DNA of 62,707 bases, from contig NZ_KB907278.1 of NCBI RefSeq assembly GCF_000381905.1, forward strand, positions 1,305 through 64,011, given 5' to 3'. The DNA comes from Paenibacillus fonticola DSM 21315 (GTDB lineage: Bacteria > Bacillota > Bacilli > Paenibacillales > Paenibacillaceae). The notes beneath the pieces were generated by a model that was not told where the DNA came from, made no database searches, and worked only from the letters and a program-made list of their open reading frames with translations. This document shows, piece after piece, positions 37,067 to 46,235 of this stretch (the first letter of the stretch is position 1; every line of letters begins with the position of its first letter). Both the position numbers and the translations under genes were made by a program.

Positions 37067-38272
37067 ATGAACCAAGAAGATCATTCACTAGGGAATTCCC
37101 CTTTTAAAATTGAAGCCGCTGAAGTGATGAGCAAGCTGCCCAAGCAGTTTTTTGCTGCGCTCGTCCAAAGTGTGAACCGGGAAATTGCACAAGGCCATGA
37201 TGTGATTAATTTGGGCCAGGGCAACCCCGACCGGCCGACCCCTGAACATATTGTGAAGTCCGCGCAGCAGGCTGTGGCCAATCCGCAGTATCATAAATAT
37301 TCTCCCTTTCAAGGTTACAGCTTTCTTAAAGAAGCAGTCTGCGAGCGTTACCGTGAAGATTATGGAGTTACGCTTGATCCGGAGAAGGAAGTCGCTATTT
37401 TGTTCGGCGGAAAAACCGGGCTCGTACAAATTAGCCAAATTTTGCTGAATCCGGGCGATTTATGCCTCGTGCCTGATCCGGGATATCCGGACTACTGGTC
37501 CGGCGCTGCACTTGCGGGAGCCGAAATGTCGTTCATGCCGCTGAGGGAAAATAACGGATTTTTACCAGATTATGAGGAAATAACGGCCGTGGACCGTCAG
37601 CGGGCCAAGCTGATGTTTCTGAATTATCCGAACAATCCGACATCAGCGACAGCACCGCTCTCTTTTTATGAAGATACGGTCAAGTTTGCTAGGGAGAACG
37701 GAATTGTCGTCGCGAGTGATTTTGCTTACGGGGCCATCGGCTTCGACGGTGTGAAGCCTGTCAGCTTTTTGCAGGCTGAAGGCGCTAAGGAAGTAGGCGT
37801 AGAGTATTATACCCTGTCCAAAACTTATAATATGGCAGGCTGGCGCGTCGCCTTTGCGCTCGGCAATGAACGCATTATTTCATTGATCAATTTACTGCAG
37901 GATCATATCTACGTAAGTCTGTTCGGCGGAATACAGGAAGCGGCCAGGGTAGCGTTGACAGCGCCGCAAGACAATGTGAACGAACTGGTTGCCGTATACG
38001 AGTCCCGCCGCAACGCCCTGTTCAGCGAACTGGCTAAAATCGGCTGGGAAGCGAACAAATCAAGCGGCTCCTTCTTTGCCTGGCTGCCCGTTCCAGCCGG
38101 CTGGAATTCCGCATCCTTTGCCGAGAAGCTGCTGCGTGAAGCTAAAGTAGCCGTCGCACCGGGCATCGGATTCGGCAGGCATGGGGAAGGCTACGTAAGG
38201 GTCGGGCTGCTCAGCGATGAGGATCGTCTGCGCGAGGCGGTGCAGCGGATCGGCCGGCTCGGGTTGTTTTAA
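37067..38272 (+). CDS. mtnE: Methionine-salvage aminotransferase
   Basis: A 401-residue fold-type-I PLP enzyme. PLP contacts include NYPNNPT, SDFAY, the Schiff-base lysine K252 in TLSKTYNMAGWR, and a C-terminal arginine in GYVRVGLL. MtnE makes methionine from 2-oxo-4-methylthiobutyrate, the last step of salvage. Assignment to MtnE rather than another class-I transaminase rests on its neighbours mtnU and mtnWXB. Start at 37067 lies eight bases after ACGGAGTG; the frame opens 15 codons earlier. A SAM riboswitch was looked for upstream and not found. Confidence 0.87.
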   Translation: MNQEDHSLGNSPFKIEAAEVMSKLPKQFFAALVQSVNREIAQGHDVINLGQGNPDRPTPEHIVKSAQQAVANPQYHKYSPFQGYSFLKEAVCERYREDYGVTLDPEKEVAILFGGKTGLVQISQILLNPGDLCLVPDPGYPDYWSGAALAGAEMSFMPLRENNGFLPDYEEITAVDRQRAKLMFLNYPNNPTSATAPLSFYEDTVKFARENGIVVASDFAYGAIGFDGVKPVSFLQAEGAKEVGVEYYTLSKTYNMAGWRVAFALGNERIISLINLLQDHIYVSLFGGIQEAARVALTAPQDNVNELVAVYESRRNALFSELAKIGWEANKSSGSFFAWLPVPAGWNSASFAEKLLREAKVAVAPGIGFGRHGEGYVRVGLLSDEDRLREAVQRIGRLGLF

Positions 38273-38364
38273 CTCTTTTTACTTTGCATTGCCTTGATGC
38301 GCATGGTATTCTATCAGTAATTCATTTCGCAATTATAGCAGTACAATTGTACATTTTGACTAAA

Positions 38365-38590
38365 CGTAATGACGGGACCAGTACGTAAGCAAGCGACGCT
38401 CAGAGAGCAAATTCCTTAGGCTGTGAGAATTTGTCGGATCGCACTTGCGGAACCCTATCCCTGAACGGCCGGCCGCGAGGCCGGACAGCGCCCCTGTTAT
38501 CGGGCCTTGAGTCGGATGAGTTATTCATCAATAAAGGTGGTACCGCGGAAGTTTAACTTTCGTCCTTTGCGTGCAAAGGCGAGAGTTTTT
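38365..38590 (+). promoter_or_regulatory. Proline-specific T-box riboswitch
   Basis: The T-box AGGTGGTACCGCG is at 38535-38547, followed by a terminator stem (AACTTTCG-CCTTTGC with GCAAAGG-CGAGAGTT, 38555-38584) and a T-run. Stem I can be drawn: GGGA/TCCC below and CGTAAG/CTTGCG above enclose the specifier loop with AGTA on the 5' side and GAACCCTA on the 3' side. The specifier is CCT (38454-38456) followed by A, or CCC in the adjacent register; both are proline codons. Uncharged tRNA-Pro should stabilise the antiterminator and allow proB transcription. A palindrome GTACAATTGTAC stands just upstream at 38341-38352. Confidence 0.93.
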
Positions 38591-38625
38591 TTATTTTCCT
38601 TACTATATGAATAGGAGTGATCTCC

Positions 38626-39732
38626 ATGCTTCGCCGCATCGTTGTAAAAATCGGGAGCAGCTCGCTAACTTCGGAGGAAGGGGGATTAAACCGGGCAGCG
38701 ATCGCTTATTTCGCCGCTGAATTAGCCGGTCTGCGGTCTCTCGGTTATCAGGTGCTGCTCGTCACCTCCGGAGCGGTTGCGGCCGGATTCCGGGAAATCG
38801 GCTATCCGGAACGTCCAAAACTGCTGCATGAAAAGCAGGCGGCGGCGGCTGTCGGACAAGCGCTGCTCATGCAAAGCTATCGTGAAGCGCTCGCTGTGCA
38901 TAAGGTGGCCTCAGCCCAAATCCTCCTGACCCGCTCTGACTTCCAGAACAGGAAGCGGACAGGCAATGCCAGTATGGCCATAGAAGAGCTGCTTCACCGC
39001 AGCGTATTGCCGATCATTAACGAAAATGACACCGTATCGGTAGACGAACTGAAATTCGGAGACAATGACACGCTGTCCGCTCTCGTAGCCAACCTGTTAA
39101 AAGCGGATCATCTGATTATTTTGACCGACACCGACGGACTGTACACCCAAGATCCCCGGATTAATCCCGCCGCCGAGCGGATTGCGCTCGTCGATGAAAT
39201 TACGGATGAAATTTACAGCATCGCCGGGGGGGCCGGTTCATCTGTCGGCACAGGGGGCATGCGCTCTAAAATCGATGCCGCCAAAATTGGCACCCGCGGC
39301 GGCGTTACCGTGTTCGTCGGTAAGGTCACCCAACCTGGTGAATTGCCTGCGGTATTAGAGGGCCGGGGGCCAGGAACCTACTTCGAAACCCGCTCTGCCA
39401 CCCTGCCGAGAAAAAAGCAGTGGCTTGGATTTTTATCCACCCCGCTCGGCACGCTCACCGTGGATAACGGCGCCGAAGAAGCGCTCCTTCACGGCGGGCG
39501 CAGTCTACTGCCAGTTGGTGTCAAGCACGCCCAGGGACATTTCCACGCCGGGGATGTGGTTGAGGTAGTCAATCAGAACAGGGAAACGCTAGGCCGTGGT
39601 ATCATTAACTATGATTCTGAGCAGTTACAATATATATTAGGATTACCAAGTACAGAGGTCATTAAAAAGGTGGAAACAGTCCATCGGCTCGAGGTCATTC
39701 ACCGGGACGAATGGATTTCATTAAAATTATAA
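38626..39732 (+). CDS. proB: Glutamate 5-kinase
   Basis: A 368-residue enzyme phosphorylating glutamate, first step of proline synthesis. The amino-acid-kinase domain starts VVKIGSSSL and includes VTSGAVAAG, NENDTVSVDE and DTDGLY; the C-terminal 80 residues form a PUA domain. ATG 38626 lies nine bases after AGGAG; a GTG three codons earlier overlaps the ribosome site. The T-box directly precedes it, so expression should follow tRNA-Pro charging. Confidence 0.96.
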   Translation: MLRRIVVKIGSSSLTSEEGGLNRAAIAYFAAELAGLRSLGYQVLLVTSGAVAAGFREIGYPERPKLLHEKQAAAAVGQALLMQSYREALAVHKVASAQILLTRSDFQNRKRTGNASMAIEELLHRSVLPIINENDTVSVDELKFGDNDTLSALVANLLKADHLIILTDTDGLYTQDPRINPAAERIALVDEITDEIYSIAGGAGSSVGTGGMRSKIDAAKIGTRGGVTVFVGKVTQPGELPAVLEGRGPGTYFETRSATLPRKKQWLGFLSTPLGTLTVDNGAEEALLHGGRSLLPVGVKHAQGHFHAGDVVEVVNQNRETLGRGIINYDSEQLQYILGLPSTEVIKKVETVHRLEVIHRDEWISLKL

Positions 39733-39796
39733 TTGTTGAGGATTTAAAAAATTAATTTTGAACCCTCGCAATTCAACCATTTGAGGAGGTATTGAG

Positions 39797-41044
39797 ATGA
39801 GCGAAGTAAGACAAAAGGCAGAACTGGCTGGCCAATCAGTCCACATATTGAACAGTTTATCGACAGAACAGAAAAATAAGGCACTGCTCGATTGCGCACA
39901 AGCTTTAATCGCAAACAGTGAATCTATTATCGAAGCCAACAAGGATGATTTGCAGCGCGGCCGCGAAAACGGCACATCCGAATCTTTATTGGATCGGCTC
40001 GCCTTAACCGAAGAACGAATTTCCGGCATTGCGGAAGGCCTGCGGCAAATCGTCCAGTTGCCAGATCCAATTGGGGAAACGCTGGAGACCATCGATCGCC
40101 CGAACGGGCTGCATATCGTCAAAAAACGCGTGCCGATCGGTGTTATCGGCATTATCTATGAAGCGCGGCCAAATGTAACGGTCGATGCACTTGGATTGTG
40201 CCTGAAGACGGGGAACGCGGTTCTGCTGCGCGGCGGCTCAGCTGCCCTGTCTTCCAACCGGAAAATTGTTGAAGTCATCCATGAAACGCTGTCTAAAACA
40301 GATGTGCCGAAAGAGGCAGTTCAGCTTATAGAAGATCCAAACCGCTCTTCTGTAGACGAAATGATCAAGCTTAACGGATTGGTGGATGTTGTCATACCGC
40401 GCGGCGGCAGCTCCCTGATTCAAAATGTTGTGCAAAACGCCACCGTACCCGTCATCGAGACCGGAGCAGGCGTCTGCCATACGTATTTAGACGCTTCCGC
40501 AAATCCGTCCATGGCTGCGGAAATTACGCTGAATGCCAAAGTCCAGCGCCCTTCGGTATGTAATGCGATGGAAACGCTGCTCGTACACCACGGCTTTGCC
40601 CAGTCTCATCTTCTGGATATCGCCAGCGAGCTGCGGAATTCCAACGTTGAGCTGCGCGGCTGCGAGCAGACACGCCAAATCGTTGACTGGGCATTGCCGG
40701 CGACGGAACAGGATTACGCTACAGAATACAACGATTATATTTTGAATATTAAAGTCGTATCGAGCTTGGAAGAAGCGCTCCAGCATATCGGCCGCTTCGG
40801 TACAAAGCATTCCGAATGCATCGTTACCGAGGATACTGCAAATGCCGAACGATTCCAACAGGACGTTGATGCCTCGGCCGTTTATCATAACGTCTCTACC
40901 CGCTTCACGGACGGTTTTGAATTCGGCTTCGGGGCAGAGATCGGCATCAGCACGCAAAAGCTGCATGCCAGAGGGCCTATGGGGCTGCCTGCGCTCACCT
41001 CAAGCAAATACATTATTCATGGCAATGGACAAATCCGGAAATAA
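39797..41044 (+). CDS. proA: Gamma-glutamyl phosphate reductase
   Basis: A 415-residue NADPH-dependent aldehyde-dehydrogenase-fold enzyme that reduces glutamyl phosphate to the semialdehyde. Catalytic cysteine C227 lies in ETGAGVCHTY; VPIGVIGIIYEARPNVT and RGGSAALSSN are family motifs. AGGAGGT is seven bases before the ATG. The 64-base gap after proB shows no terminator. Confidence 0.97.
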   Translation: MSEVRQKAELAGQSVHILNSLSTEQKNKALLDCAQALIANSESIIEANKDDLQRGRENGTSESLLDRLALTEERISGIAEGLRQIVQLPDPIGETLETIDRPNGLHIVKKRVPIGVIGIIYEARPNVTVDALGLCLKTGNAVLLRGGSAALSSNRKIVEVIHETLSKTDVPKEAVQLIEDPNRSSVDEMIKLNGLVDVVIPRGGSSLIQNVVQNATVPVIETGAGVCHTYLDASANPSMAAEITLNAKVQRPSVCNAMETLLVHHGFAQSHLLDIASELRNSNVELRGCEQTRQIVDWALPATEQDYATEYNDYILNIKVVSSLEEALQHIGRFGTKHSECIVTEDTANAERFQQDVDASAVYHNVSTRFTDGFEFGFGAEIGISTQKLHARGPMGLPALTSSKYIIHGNGQIRK

Positions 41045-41056
41045 GGAGGCCAAACG

Positions 41057-41917
41057 ATGACAGCTAACAACACGGCTAACCCCGCCTCGATCTGCTTCTA
41101 CGGCGCCGGCTCGATGGCTGAAGCTATCGTACGCGGTCTGATTCACCGTGATGTGGCCCCGCCGCAGGCCATTTCCATGCTGAACCGCAGCAATCAGGAA
41201 CGGCTTAACTATTTATCCGCCGCCTACGGCCTTGTCACAGGCAATAGTGATGCAGATAAGCAGGCCTGCCTCACCTCCGCTTCCGTTATCGTTCTAGCGA
41301 TGAAGCCGAAGGATGCGGGTGATGCATTAAAAGCCTTGGGATCGCTGCTGCGGAAAGATCAGCTTATCGTATCCGTTATCGCGGGACTTTCCATCGCCAC
41401 CATTCAAGCGCTGCTTGGCTATGAGGCGCCGATTGCCAGAACAATGCCGAACACTTCAAGCTCTATAGGCGTTGGCGCCACGGGCATTGCTTTCTCAGCT
41501 GAAGTGACTGACGAACAGGCCTCCCAAGTTCTGGCGATGTTTGAAGCGGTAGGCGCCGTACAAGTCATTCCCGAGGAGCAGATGGAAATATTGACTGGCG
41601 TATCCGGGAGCGGTCCAGCGTACATTTACTATATGATGGAAGCGATGATTGAAGCTGGCATCGAAGGCGGGCTCAGCCCGGAACAGGCCCGGGAGCTTAC
41701 CGTGCAGACTGTTCTGGGGGCGGCCATGATGATGAAGGAGACGGGCGAGGAGCCCGCCAAGCTTAGAGCGGATATTACGTCGCCGAACGGTTCCACCCAA
41801 GCGGCACTGGAGACGCTGGCCTCTGGCGGCTTTAGCGCAAATGTAAAGGCCGCCGTTCACCGCGCCGCCGAACGGTCCAGGGAGATGGGAGAAGCAGTAA
41901 AGGAGGCTTTGCTATGA
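41057..41917 (+). CDS. proC: Pyrroline-5-carboxylate reductase
   Basis: A 286-residue NAD(P)H enzyme making proline. The Rossmann loop is FYGAGSMAEAIV at the start; the C-terminal dimer domain carries GSGPAYIYYMMEAM and the proline-binding DITSPNGSTQAAL. It starts 12 bases after proA, with AAGGAGG upstream. Its TGA overlaps the mtnW ATG by four bases, so the two are translationally coupled. Confidence 0.96.
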   Translation: MTANNTANPASICFYGAGSMAEAIVRGLIHRDVAPPQAISMLNRSNQERLNYLSAAYGLVTGNSDADKQACLTSASVIVLAMKPKDAGDALKALGSLLRKDQLIVSVIAGLSIATIQALLGYEAPIARTMPNTSSSIGVGATGIAFSAEVTDEQASQVLAMFEAVGAVQVIPEEQMEILTGVSGSGPAYIYYMMEAMIEAGIEGGLSPEQARELTVQTVLGAAMMMKETGEEPAKLRADITSPNGSTQAALETLASGGFSANVKAAVHRAAERSREMGEAVKEALL

Positions 41918-43146
41918 GCTATTGTACGGCCACATACCGTATTTATGATGATAAGGCGGATTTTCACCGGAAAGCGGAATCTATTGCGATCGGCATGACC
42001 GTCGGCACATGGACCGAGCTGCCTTTGATTAAACAGGATGAAATGCGCCGGCATTTAGGCCGGGTCGAGAGCGTCACTATCCACGAACCGGCCGACGGAA
42101 CGGACAATGGCGCTGCAGGCGAACGATATGCGGATGTGTCCATATCCTATCCGGATGTGAACTTCACTTCCGATATTCCGGCTCTGCTCATTACCGTCTT
42201 TGGCAAAATTTCCATGGACGGAAAAATCAAGCTGCTCGACCTGAAGCTGTCCGATGCTTTTCTCAGCGCCTATCCCGGGCCGAAATTTGGCATTCAGGGC
42301 GTCCGTGAGCTGCTTGACGTACCTCATCGCCCGCTGCTGATGAGCATTTTCAAATCCGTCATCGGCTATGACCTTGGCGGGCTGCGCGAGCAGTTTATGG
42401 CACAGGCGCTGGGCGGCGTAGATCTGATTAAAGATGATGAAATTTTATTCGAAAATCTGCTCACCCCGCTTGAACAGCGCGTGCGGGCATGCTATGAAGC
42501 CGCTCAGGAAGCGGAGCAGATTACCGGCAAGAGACTGCTCTACGCCGTCAATCTGACCGGGCGAACATCCACACTGAGGGAACAGGCGCTGCGGGCGATT
42601 GAGGCGGGAGCTTCCGCCCTGCTGTTCAACGTGCTGCCGTACGGCTTCGACGTCCTGCATGAGCTGAGCAGCGACCCGGAAATCACCGTGCCAATCGCGG
42701 CGCACCCTTCGCTGGCCGGGGCCATCTATCCCTCCCCGCATTACGGAATCAGCGCTTCCCTGCTGCTGGGCAAGCTGATGCGTATCGCTGGGGCCGATCT
42801 TGTGCTTTTCCCTTCCCCGTATGGCTCCGTAGTCATGCCGCGGGAAGAAAATCTGGCCATTCAGCGAGAGCTGGTTTCCTCCGAACTGGCGATTCGCAGC
42901 AGCTTCCCGGTGCCTTCCGCGGGCATTCATCCCGGACTGGTACCGCAAATTTTGAGCGATTTCGGGACAGATGTAGTCGTAAATGCCGGCGGCGGGATTC
43001 ACGGGCATCCAAATGGAGCAAGCAGCGGCGGCCGCGCCTTCCTGCAAGCGATCGATGCTGCGTTAAACGGCGTTCCGCTTGAACAAGCGGCCCAGAGCCT
43101 TCCCGAATTGATGGCAGCGCTTGATACTTGGGGAGGACGCAAATGA
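41914..43146 (+). CDS. mtnW: 2,3-diketo-5-methylthiopentyl-1-phosphate enolase (RuBisCO-like)
   Basis: A 410-residue type IV RuBisCO-like protein that enolises DK-MTP-1-P in methionine salvage. The active-site block is GGVDLIKDDEI, with K173 (carbamylated), D175 and E176 as metal ligands. The RuBisCO loop-6 lysine region is replaced (AHPSLAGA), as in enolase-type proteins. HGHPNGASSGG is the phosphate-binding end. It overlaps proC upstream and mtnX downstream (ATGA at each junction). Confidence 0.95.
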   Translation: MSYCTATYRIYDDKADFHRKAESIAIGMTVGTWTELPLIKQDEMRRHLGRVESVTIHEPADGTDNGAAGERYADVSISYPDVNFTSDIPALLITVFGKISMDGKIKLLDLKLSDAFLSAYPGPKFGIQGVRELLDVPHRPLLMSIFKSVIGYDLGGLREQFMAQALGGVDLIKDDEILFENLLTPLEQRVRACYEAAQEAEQITGKRLLYAVNLTGRTSTLREQALRAIEAGASALLFNVLPYGFDVLHELSSDPEITVPIAAHPSLAGAIYPSPHYGISASLLLGKLMRIAGADLVLFPSPYGSVVMPREENLAIQRELVSSELAIRSSFPVPSAGIHPGLVPQILSDFGTDVVVNAGGGIHGHPNGASSGGRAFLQAIDAALNGVPLEQAAQSLPELMAALDTWGGRK

Positions 43147-43814
43147 GCAGCCACAAGCAGCCCGTCATTTTCTGCGATTTTGACGGGACGATCACACTTA
43201 GCGACAATATTGTAGCTATTATGCAGCATTTCAAGCCTGCGGGTTCCGAACCGATCATGGAGCAAATTTTGTCCCACGACATATCCATCCGCGAAGGTGT
43301 AGGTAAGATGTTTGCTCTGCTCCCTTCTTCCATGAAGCGTGAAGTTACTGATTTCGTGCTGGGGCAAGCCGGCATTCGCGAAGGTTTCGCAAACTTTCTC
43401 AGCTATTTGCGCGAGCGCCGCATCCCGTTTTACGTGACGAGCGGCGGCATCGACTTCTTCGTCCTGCCGCTGCTCGCGCCGTTCGATATACCGAAAGAGC
43501 ATATCTACTGCAACGGCGCCGATTTCAGCAGCGAGGGAATCACGATTACGTGGCCGAATCCCTGTGATGGACAATGCGGCAAAGACTGCGGCATGTGCAA
43601 GACGACGGTCATGAGGCAGTTCCCGGCCAGCCGTTACGAGCGCATCCTGATCGGCGACAGTCTGACTGACTTTGAAGGCGCCAAGCTGGCGGATCGCGTC
43701 TATTCCCGGGCCCGGCTCACTGAAAAGTGCCAGGAGCTCGGCATAAATCATACGCCATTCGAGACGTTTCATGACATTCGGGAAGACCTTATCCAACGTG
43801 AAGGAGATAAATAA
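43143..43814 (+). CDS. mtnX: 2-hydroxy-3-keto-5-methylthiopentenyl-1-phosphate phosphatase
   Basis: A 223-residue HAD-family phosphatase. Motif I is FCDFDGTIT with nucleophile aspartate near residue 12; motif II is VTSGG; motif IV is IGDSLTD. It removes phosphate from the MtnW product. It contains the Cys-rich insert CDGQCGKDCGMC, typical of MtnX. The ATG overlaps the mtnW stop, with GGAGG ahead. Confidence 0.93.
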   Translation: MSSHKQPVIFCDFDGTITLSDNIVAIMQHFKPAGSEPIMEQILSHDISIREGVGKMFALLPSSMKREVTDFVLGQAGIREGFANFLSYLRERRIPFYVTSGGIDFFVLPLLAPFDIPKEHIYCNGADFSSEGITITWPNPCDGQCGKDCGMCKTTVMRQFPASRYERILIGDSLTDFEGAKLADRVYSRARLTEKCQELGINHTPFETFHDIREDLIQREGDK

Positions 43815-43818
43815 GAAG

Positions 43819-44460
43819 ATGAGTTTCACTGCCATTCCTTTAGAAGAGAAGCAGTCCGTGCTGGACGAGCTGCGGAACGTCAAAGAGCAATTCGCCGCAC
43901 GGGGCTGGTTCCCCGGTACGAGCGGCAACCTGTCCATCCGCGTCGGGGAGTTCGCTCCCGACTCATTTCATTTCGCGGTAACATCCAGCGGTAAGGACAA
44001 ATCCGTCCATACGCCTGAGGATTTCCTGTTCGTGGACGCAGCCGGCGAACCTTGCGAAGCGACAAAGCTGAAGCCGAGCGCCGAAACGCTAATCCATGCC
44101 AAAATTTACCGTATGACAGGCTGCGGGGCGATTTTTCATGTGCATACGGTATTCAACAACGTGCTGAGCGAGCTGTACGGTGAGCAGGGCTATGTTCCCG
44201 TGCAGGGAATCGAGCTGATCAAGGGGCTGGGCATCTGGCAGGAAAACGCGGCGATCGAAATTCCGGTGCTGCCGAACTATGCCGATATCTCTGCCATTGC
44301 CAAACTCGTCCCCGGCGCGCTGAAACCGGACATCCCCGGCATATTGCTGCGCAACCACGGCATTTACGTGTGGGGCAAAAATGCGTTCGAAGCCAAGCGG
44401 CATTTAGAAGCGTTCGAGTTTATTTTTGAGGTGGAATACCGCAGGCTCGCTTTAAAGTAA
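43819..44460 (+). CDS. mtnB: Methylthioribulose-1-phosphate dehydratase
   Basis: A 213-residue class II aldolase-fold zinc enzyme that dehydrates MTRu-1-P. Metal ligands H107 and H109 lie in FHVHTVFNN and a third histidine in RNHGIYVWG; PGTSGNLSIR is the substrate phosphate loop. Start at 43819 follows the mtnX stop by four bases, with AAGGAG 12 bases upstream. It is the last gene of the operon; mtnD, which often follows, is absent. Confidence 0.94.
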   Translation: MSFTAIPLEEKQSVLDELRNVKEQFAARGWFPGTSGNLSIRVGEFAPDSFHFAVTSSGKDKSVHTPEDFLFVDAAGEPCEATKLKPSAETLIHAKIYRMTGCGAIFHVHTVFNNVLSELYGEQGYVPVQGIELIKGLGIWQENAAIEIPVLPNYADISAIAKLVPGALKPDIPGILLRNHGIYVWGKNAFEAKRHLEAFEFIFEVEYRRLALK

Positions 44461-44505
44461 TATTGATTTTTGCAGCTGACATTCTTTCGGAGATATCTTT
44501 GTATC

Positions 44506-44566
44506 ATATTCTGAGATCATATTCGGAGATTATATTCGGAGATTATATTCGGAGATCATATTCTCC
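44506..44566. repeat. 13-bp tandem repeat
   Basis: Four units of atattcggagatt (first unit atattctgagatc) run 44506-44557, with a stub to 44566. It lies between mtnB and its terminator. Confidence 0.85.
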
Positions 44567-44623
44567 TTTGCTTTCACCTCGTTCGTAGTCGATCTTAATA
44601 TAAATAAAATGACCATAAAAGTG

Positions 44624-44670
44624 AGCTGTCTCATGCTTAGCATTCGTTGCTGCACGAGGCAGCTTTTTTT
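44624..44670 (+). terminator. Terminator of the pro-mtn operon
   Basis: AGCTGTCTC (44624-44632) pairs with GAGGCAGCT (44656-44664; one G-T pair), followed by seven T. It is 160 bases after mtnB and the first strong terminator downstream of the proline T-box. Confidence 0.82.
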
Positions 44671-45121
44671 CGCTCTCAACTGGCAAGGCCTAGCAACAGC
44701 AAGTGTTGATTCTAGAGGAGCTGAGCCCCTAGAACACGATGATACTCCTGGCAGTTACCTTAGCAGAGTTACTATTCCAGGCCATTTAGATGGAGTTATA
44801 GCATCTACTTTTGAGTTTATAAGCAGATTTTGCAAAACAAACGGATTTTGTGTACTTAATACCAAGTTTTCTCGGATATAACCCCTCATTTCCCAATCTA
44901 ACCACATGAGATCCAGTTAGTTTTACTACCAGCGATAAAGTGCATTTTTTAAATACAACAAATACAGTTAGAGTGGAAAAGCAACATATTTGCCAATAAC
45001 TTCACACATCAGTGGTTATATACTGCATAATAACGCAGAGTGCAATACACTTTTTAACGCAATTGCAATAGCCAGTCCGTTGCGCAAGATTACCTTGAAA
45101 AGAGTTTCGTTCCTAATAAAG
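44671..45121. other. Non-coding gap between mtnB and uppP
   Basis: Two open frames cross this stretch but one starts with TTG lacking a ribosome site and runs into the repeat, and the other has atypical composition. No RNA gene was recognised. Confidence 0.4.
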
Positions 45122-45234
45122 CACCTCAAGAGGTATCATAAATGGCACCTCAAGCGCACCAAAAGAGTACCTCAAGAGCATCATAAGTGGCACCTCAAGA
45201 GCATCAAAAGAGCACCACAAAAGCACCACAAAAA
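45122..45234. repeat. Imperfect 23/46-bp tandem repeat
   Basis: The unit acctcaagagcatcataagtggc recurs, with two long copies starting at 45123 and 45169 (46-bp period), each made of two related halves, then degrading into caccacaaaag. The plus-strand translation is a Lys/His-rich repeat with no ribosome site. Confidence 0.75.
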
Positions 45235-45254
45235 GGGCAGCCTCATTGCTGCCC
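45235..45254 (-). terminator. Terminator of uppP
   Basis: GGGCAGC (45235-45241) pairs with GCTGCCC (45248-45254); TTTTTGTG follows on the minus strand. Confidence 0.82.
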
Positions 45255-45276
45255 ACTGCCGCCCTTTCCGTCTATA

Positions 45277-46113
45277 TTAGAAAAATATGACCCAAATGAC
45301 AACTGCCAGCAAAATCCGGTAAATCGCAAACGGCATCAGCTTGATACGGTTGATCAGCTTTAGGAAGAAACGGATCGACAGCAGAGCGAATATGAAAGCG
45401 CTGATGAACCCGGCGATGAAGAACGGCAGTGCATCCAGCGTCATGTATTCCCAATTTTTGTACAGTGAAATCGCGCTTGCTCCGCACATGATCGGCACGG
45501 CCATAATGAACGTGAAATCCGCTGCCGCGCGGTGGCTCATTCCCGCCAGCACCCCTCCGGAAATCGTGGAGCCTGAGCGGGAGAATCCCGGCCAAATCGA
45601 CAAACATTGGATCAAGCCAACGACTAAGGCATGTCCATAAGTCATTTGATCCACCGATTGAATCTTTGGCTGCTTCGGGCCGAATTTATCGGCAGCGATC
45701 ATGAGTATCGCCCCCAGAACAAGGCCAATTAGCACCGTGTACGTCGAGAATAAATATTCATCGATAAAATCCTCGAAAAGCACGCCCAAAATTCCGGCCG
45801 GAATCAAGCCTACAATGACCTGGCCAAGTTTCAGCCTCGGCTCGCCTGCGCTGACAGCGTGCTTGCTGAACCGCGACAGCCCAAGCAAATTAAGAATCCG
45901 ATCCTTGAATACAACCAAAACGGCCAGGATAGATCCGAGCTGGATCACGACCTTGAACGTATTCGCCGCATATTTGGAGGACAATATCTGCTCGGTCTTG
46001 AGCCACATATCGTCCACGATAATCATATGTCCCGTTGAGGAGACAGGTGCAAATTCCGTAACCCCTTCTACTAAACCTAAAATAATCGCTTTAACAATAT
46101 CCCAAAATAACAT
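45277..46113 (-). CDS. uppP: Undecaprenyl-diphosphatase (BacA family)
   Basis: A 278-residue membrane enzyme that recycles the lipid carrier for wall synthesis; overproduction gives bacitracin resistance. Motif 1 is GLVEGVTEFAPVSSTGH (E16, E20, H29) and motif 2 is WPGFSRSGSTISGG with the catalytic arginine. About seven membrane spans. FAPVSSTGH instead of FLPISSTGH is the form I recall from the YubB branch. Start at 46113 follows GAGGGGAAG. Confidence 0.95.
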   Translation of the reverse strand: MLFWDIVKAIILGLVEGVTEFAPVSSTGHMIIVDDMWLKTEQILSSKYAANTFKVVIQLGSILAVLVVFKDRILNLLGLSRFSKHAVSAGEPRLKLGQVIVGLIPAGILGVLFEDFIDEYLFSTYTVLIGLVLGAILMIAADKFGPKQPKIQSVDQMTYGHALVVGLIQCLSIWPGFSRSGSTISGGVLAGMSHRAAADFTFIMAVPIMCGASAISLYKNWEYMTLDALPFFIAGFISAFIFALLSIRFFLKLINRIKLMPFAIYRILLAVVIWVIFF

Positions 46114-46235
46114 GCGTCTACTTCCCCTCTTCACCAATGTACTGGAACATTGCTAGAAGCGCACCTCCGGCGCATCTTCTATTAGCAAGCCAGCATAAAA
46201 CTCTTTTAATAGAATAGATCGTTTTACGCCTGTTT

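Noticed and set aside
42445..43937. Long minus-strand frames across mtnW, mtnX and mtnB
   Set aside because: Antisense to well-identified genes; no motifs or ribosome sites.
44990..45280. 96-codon plus-strand frame with Lys/His repeats
   Set aside because: TTG start without ribosome site, runs through a tandem repeat and the uppP terminator; repeat-derived.
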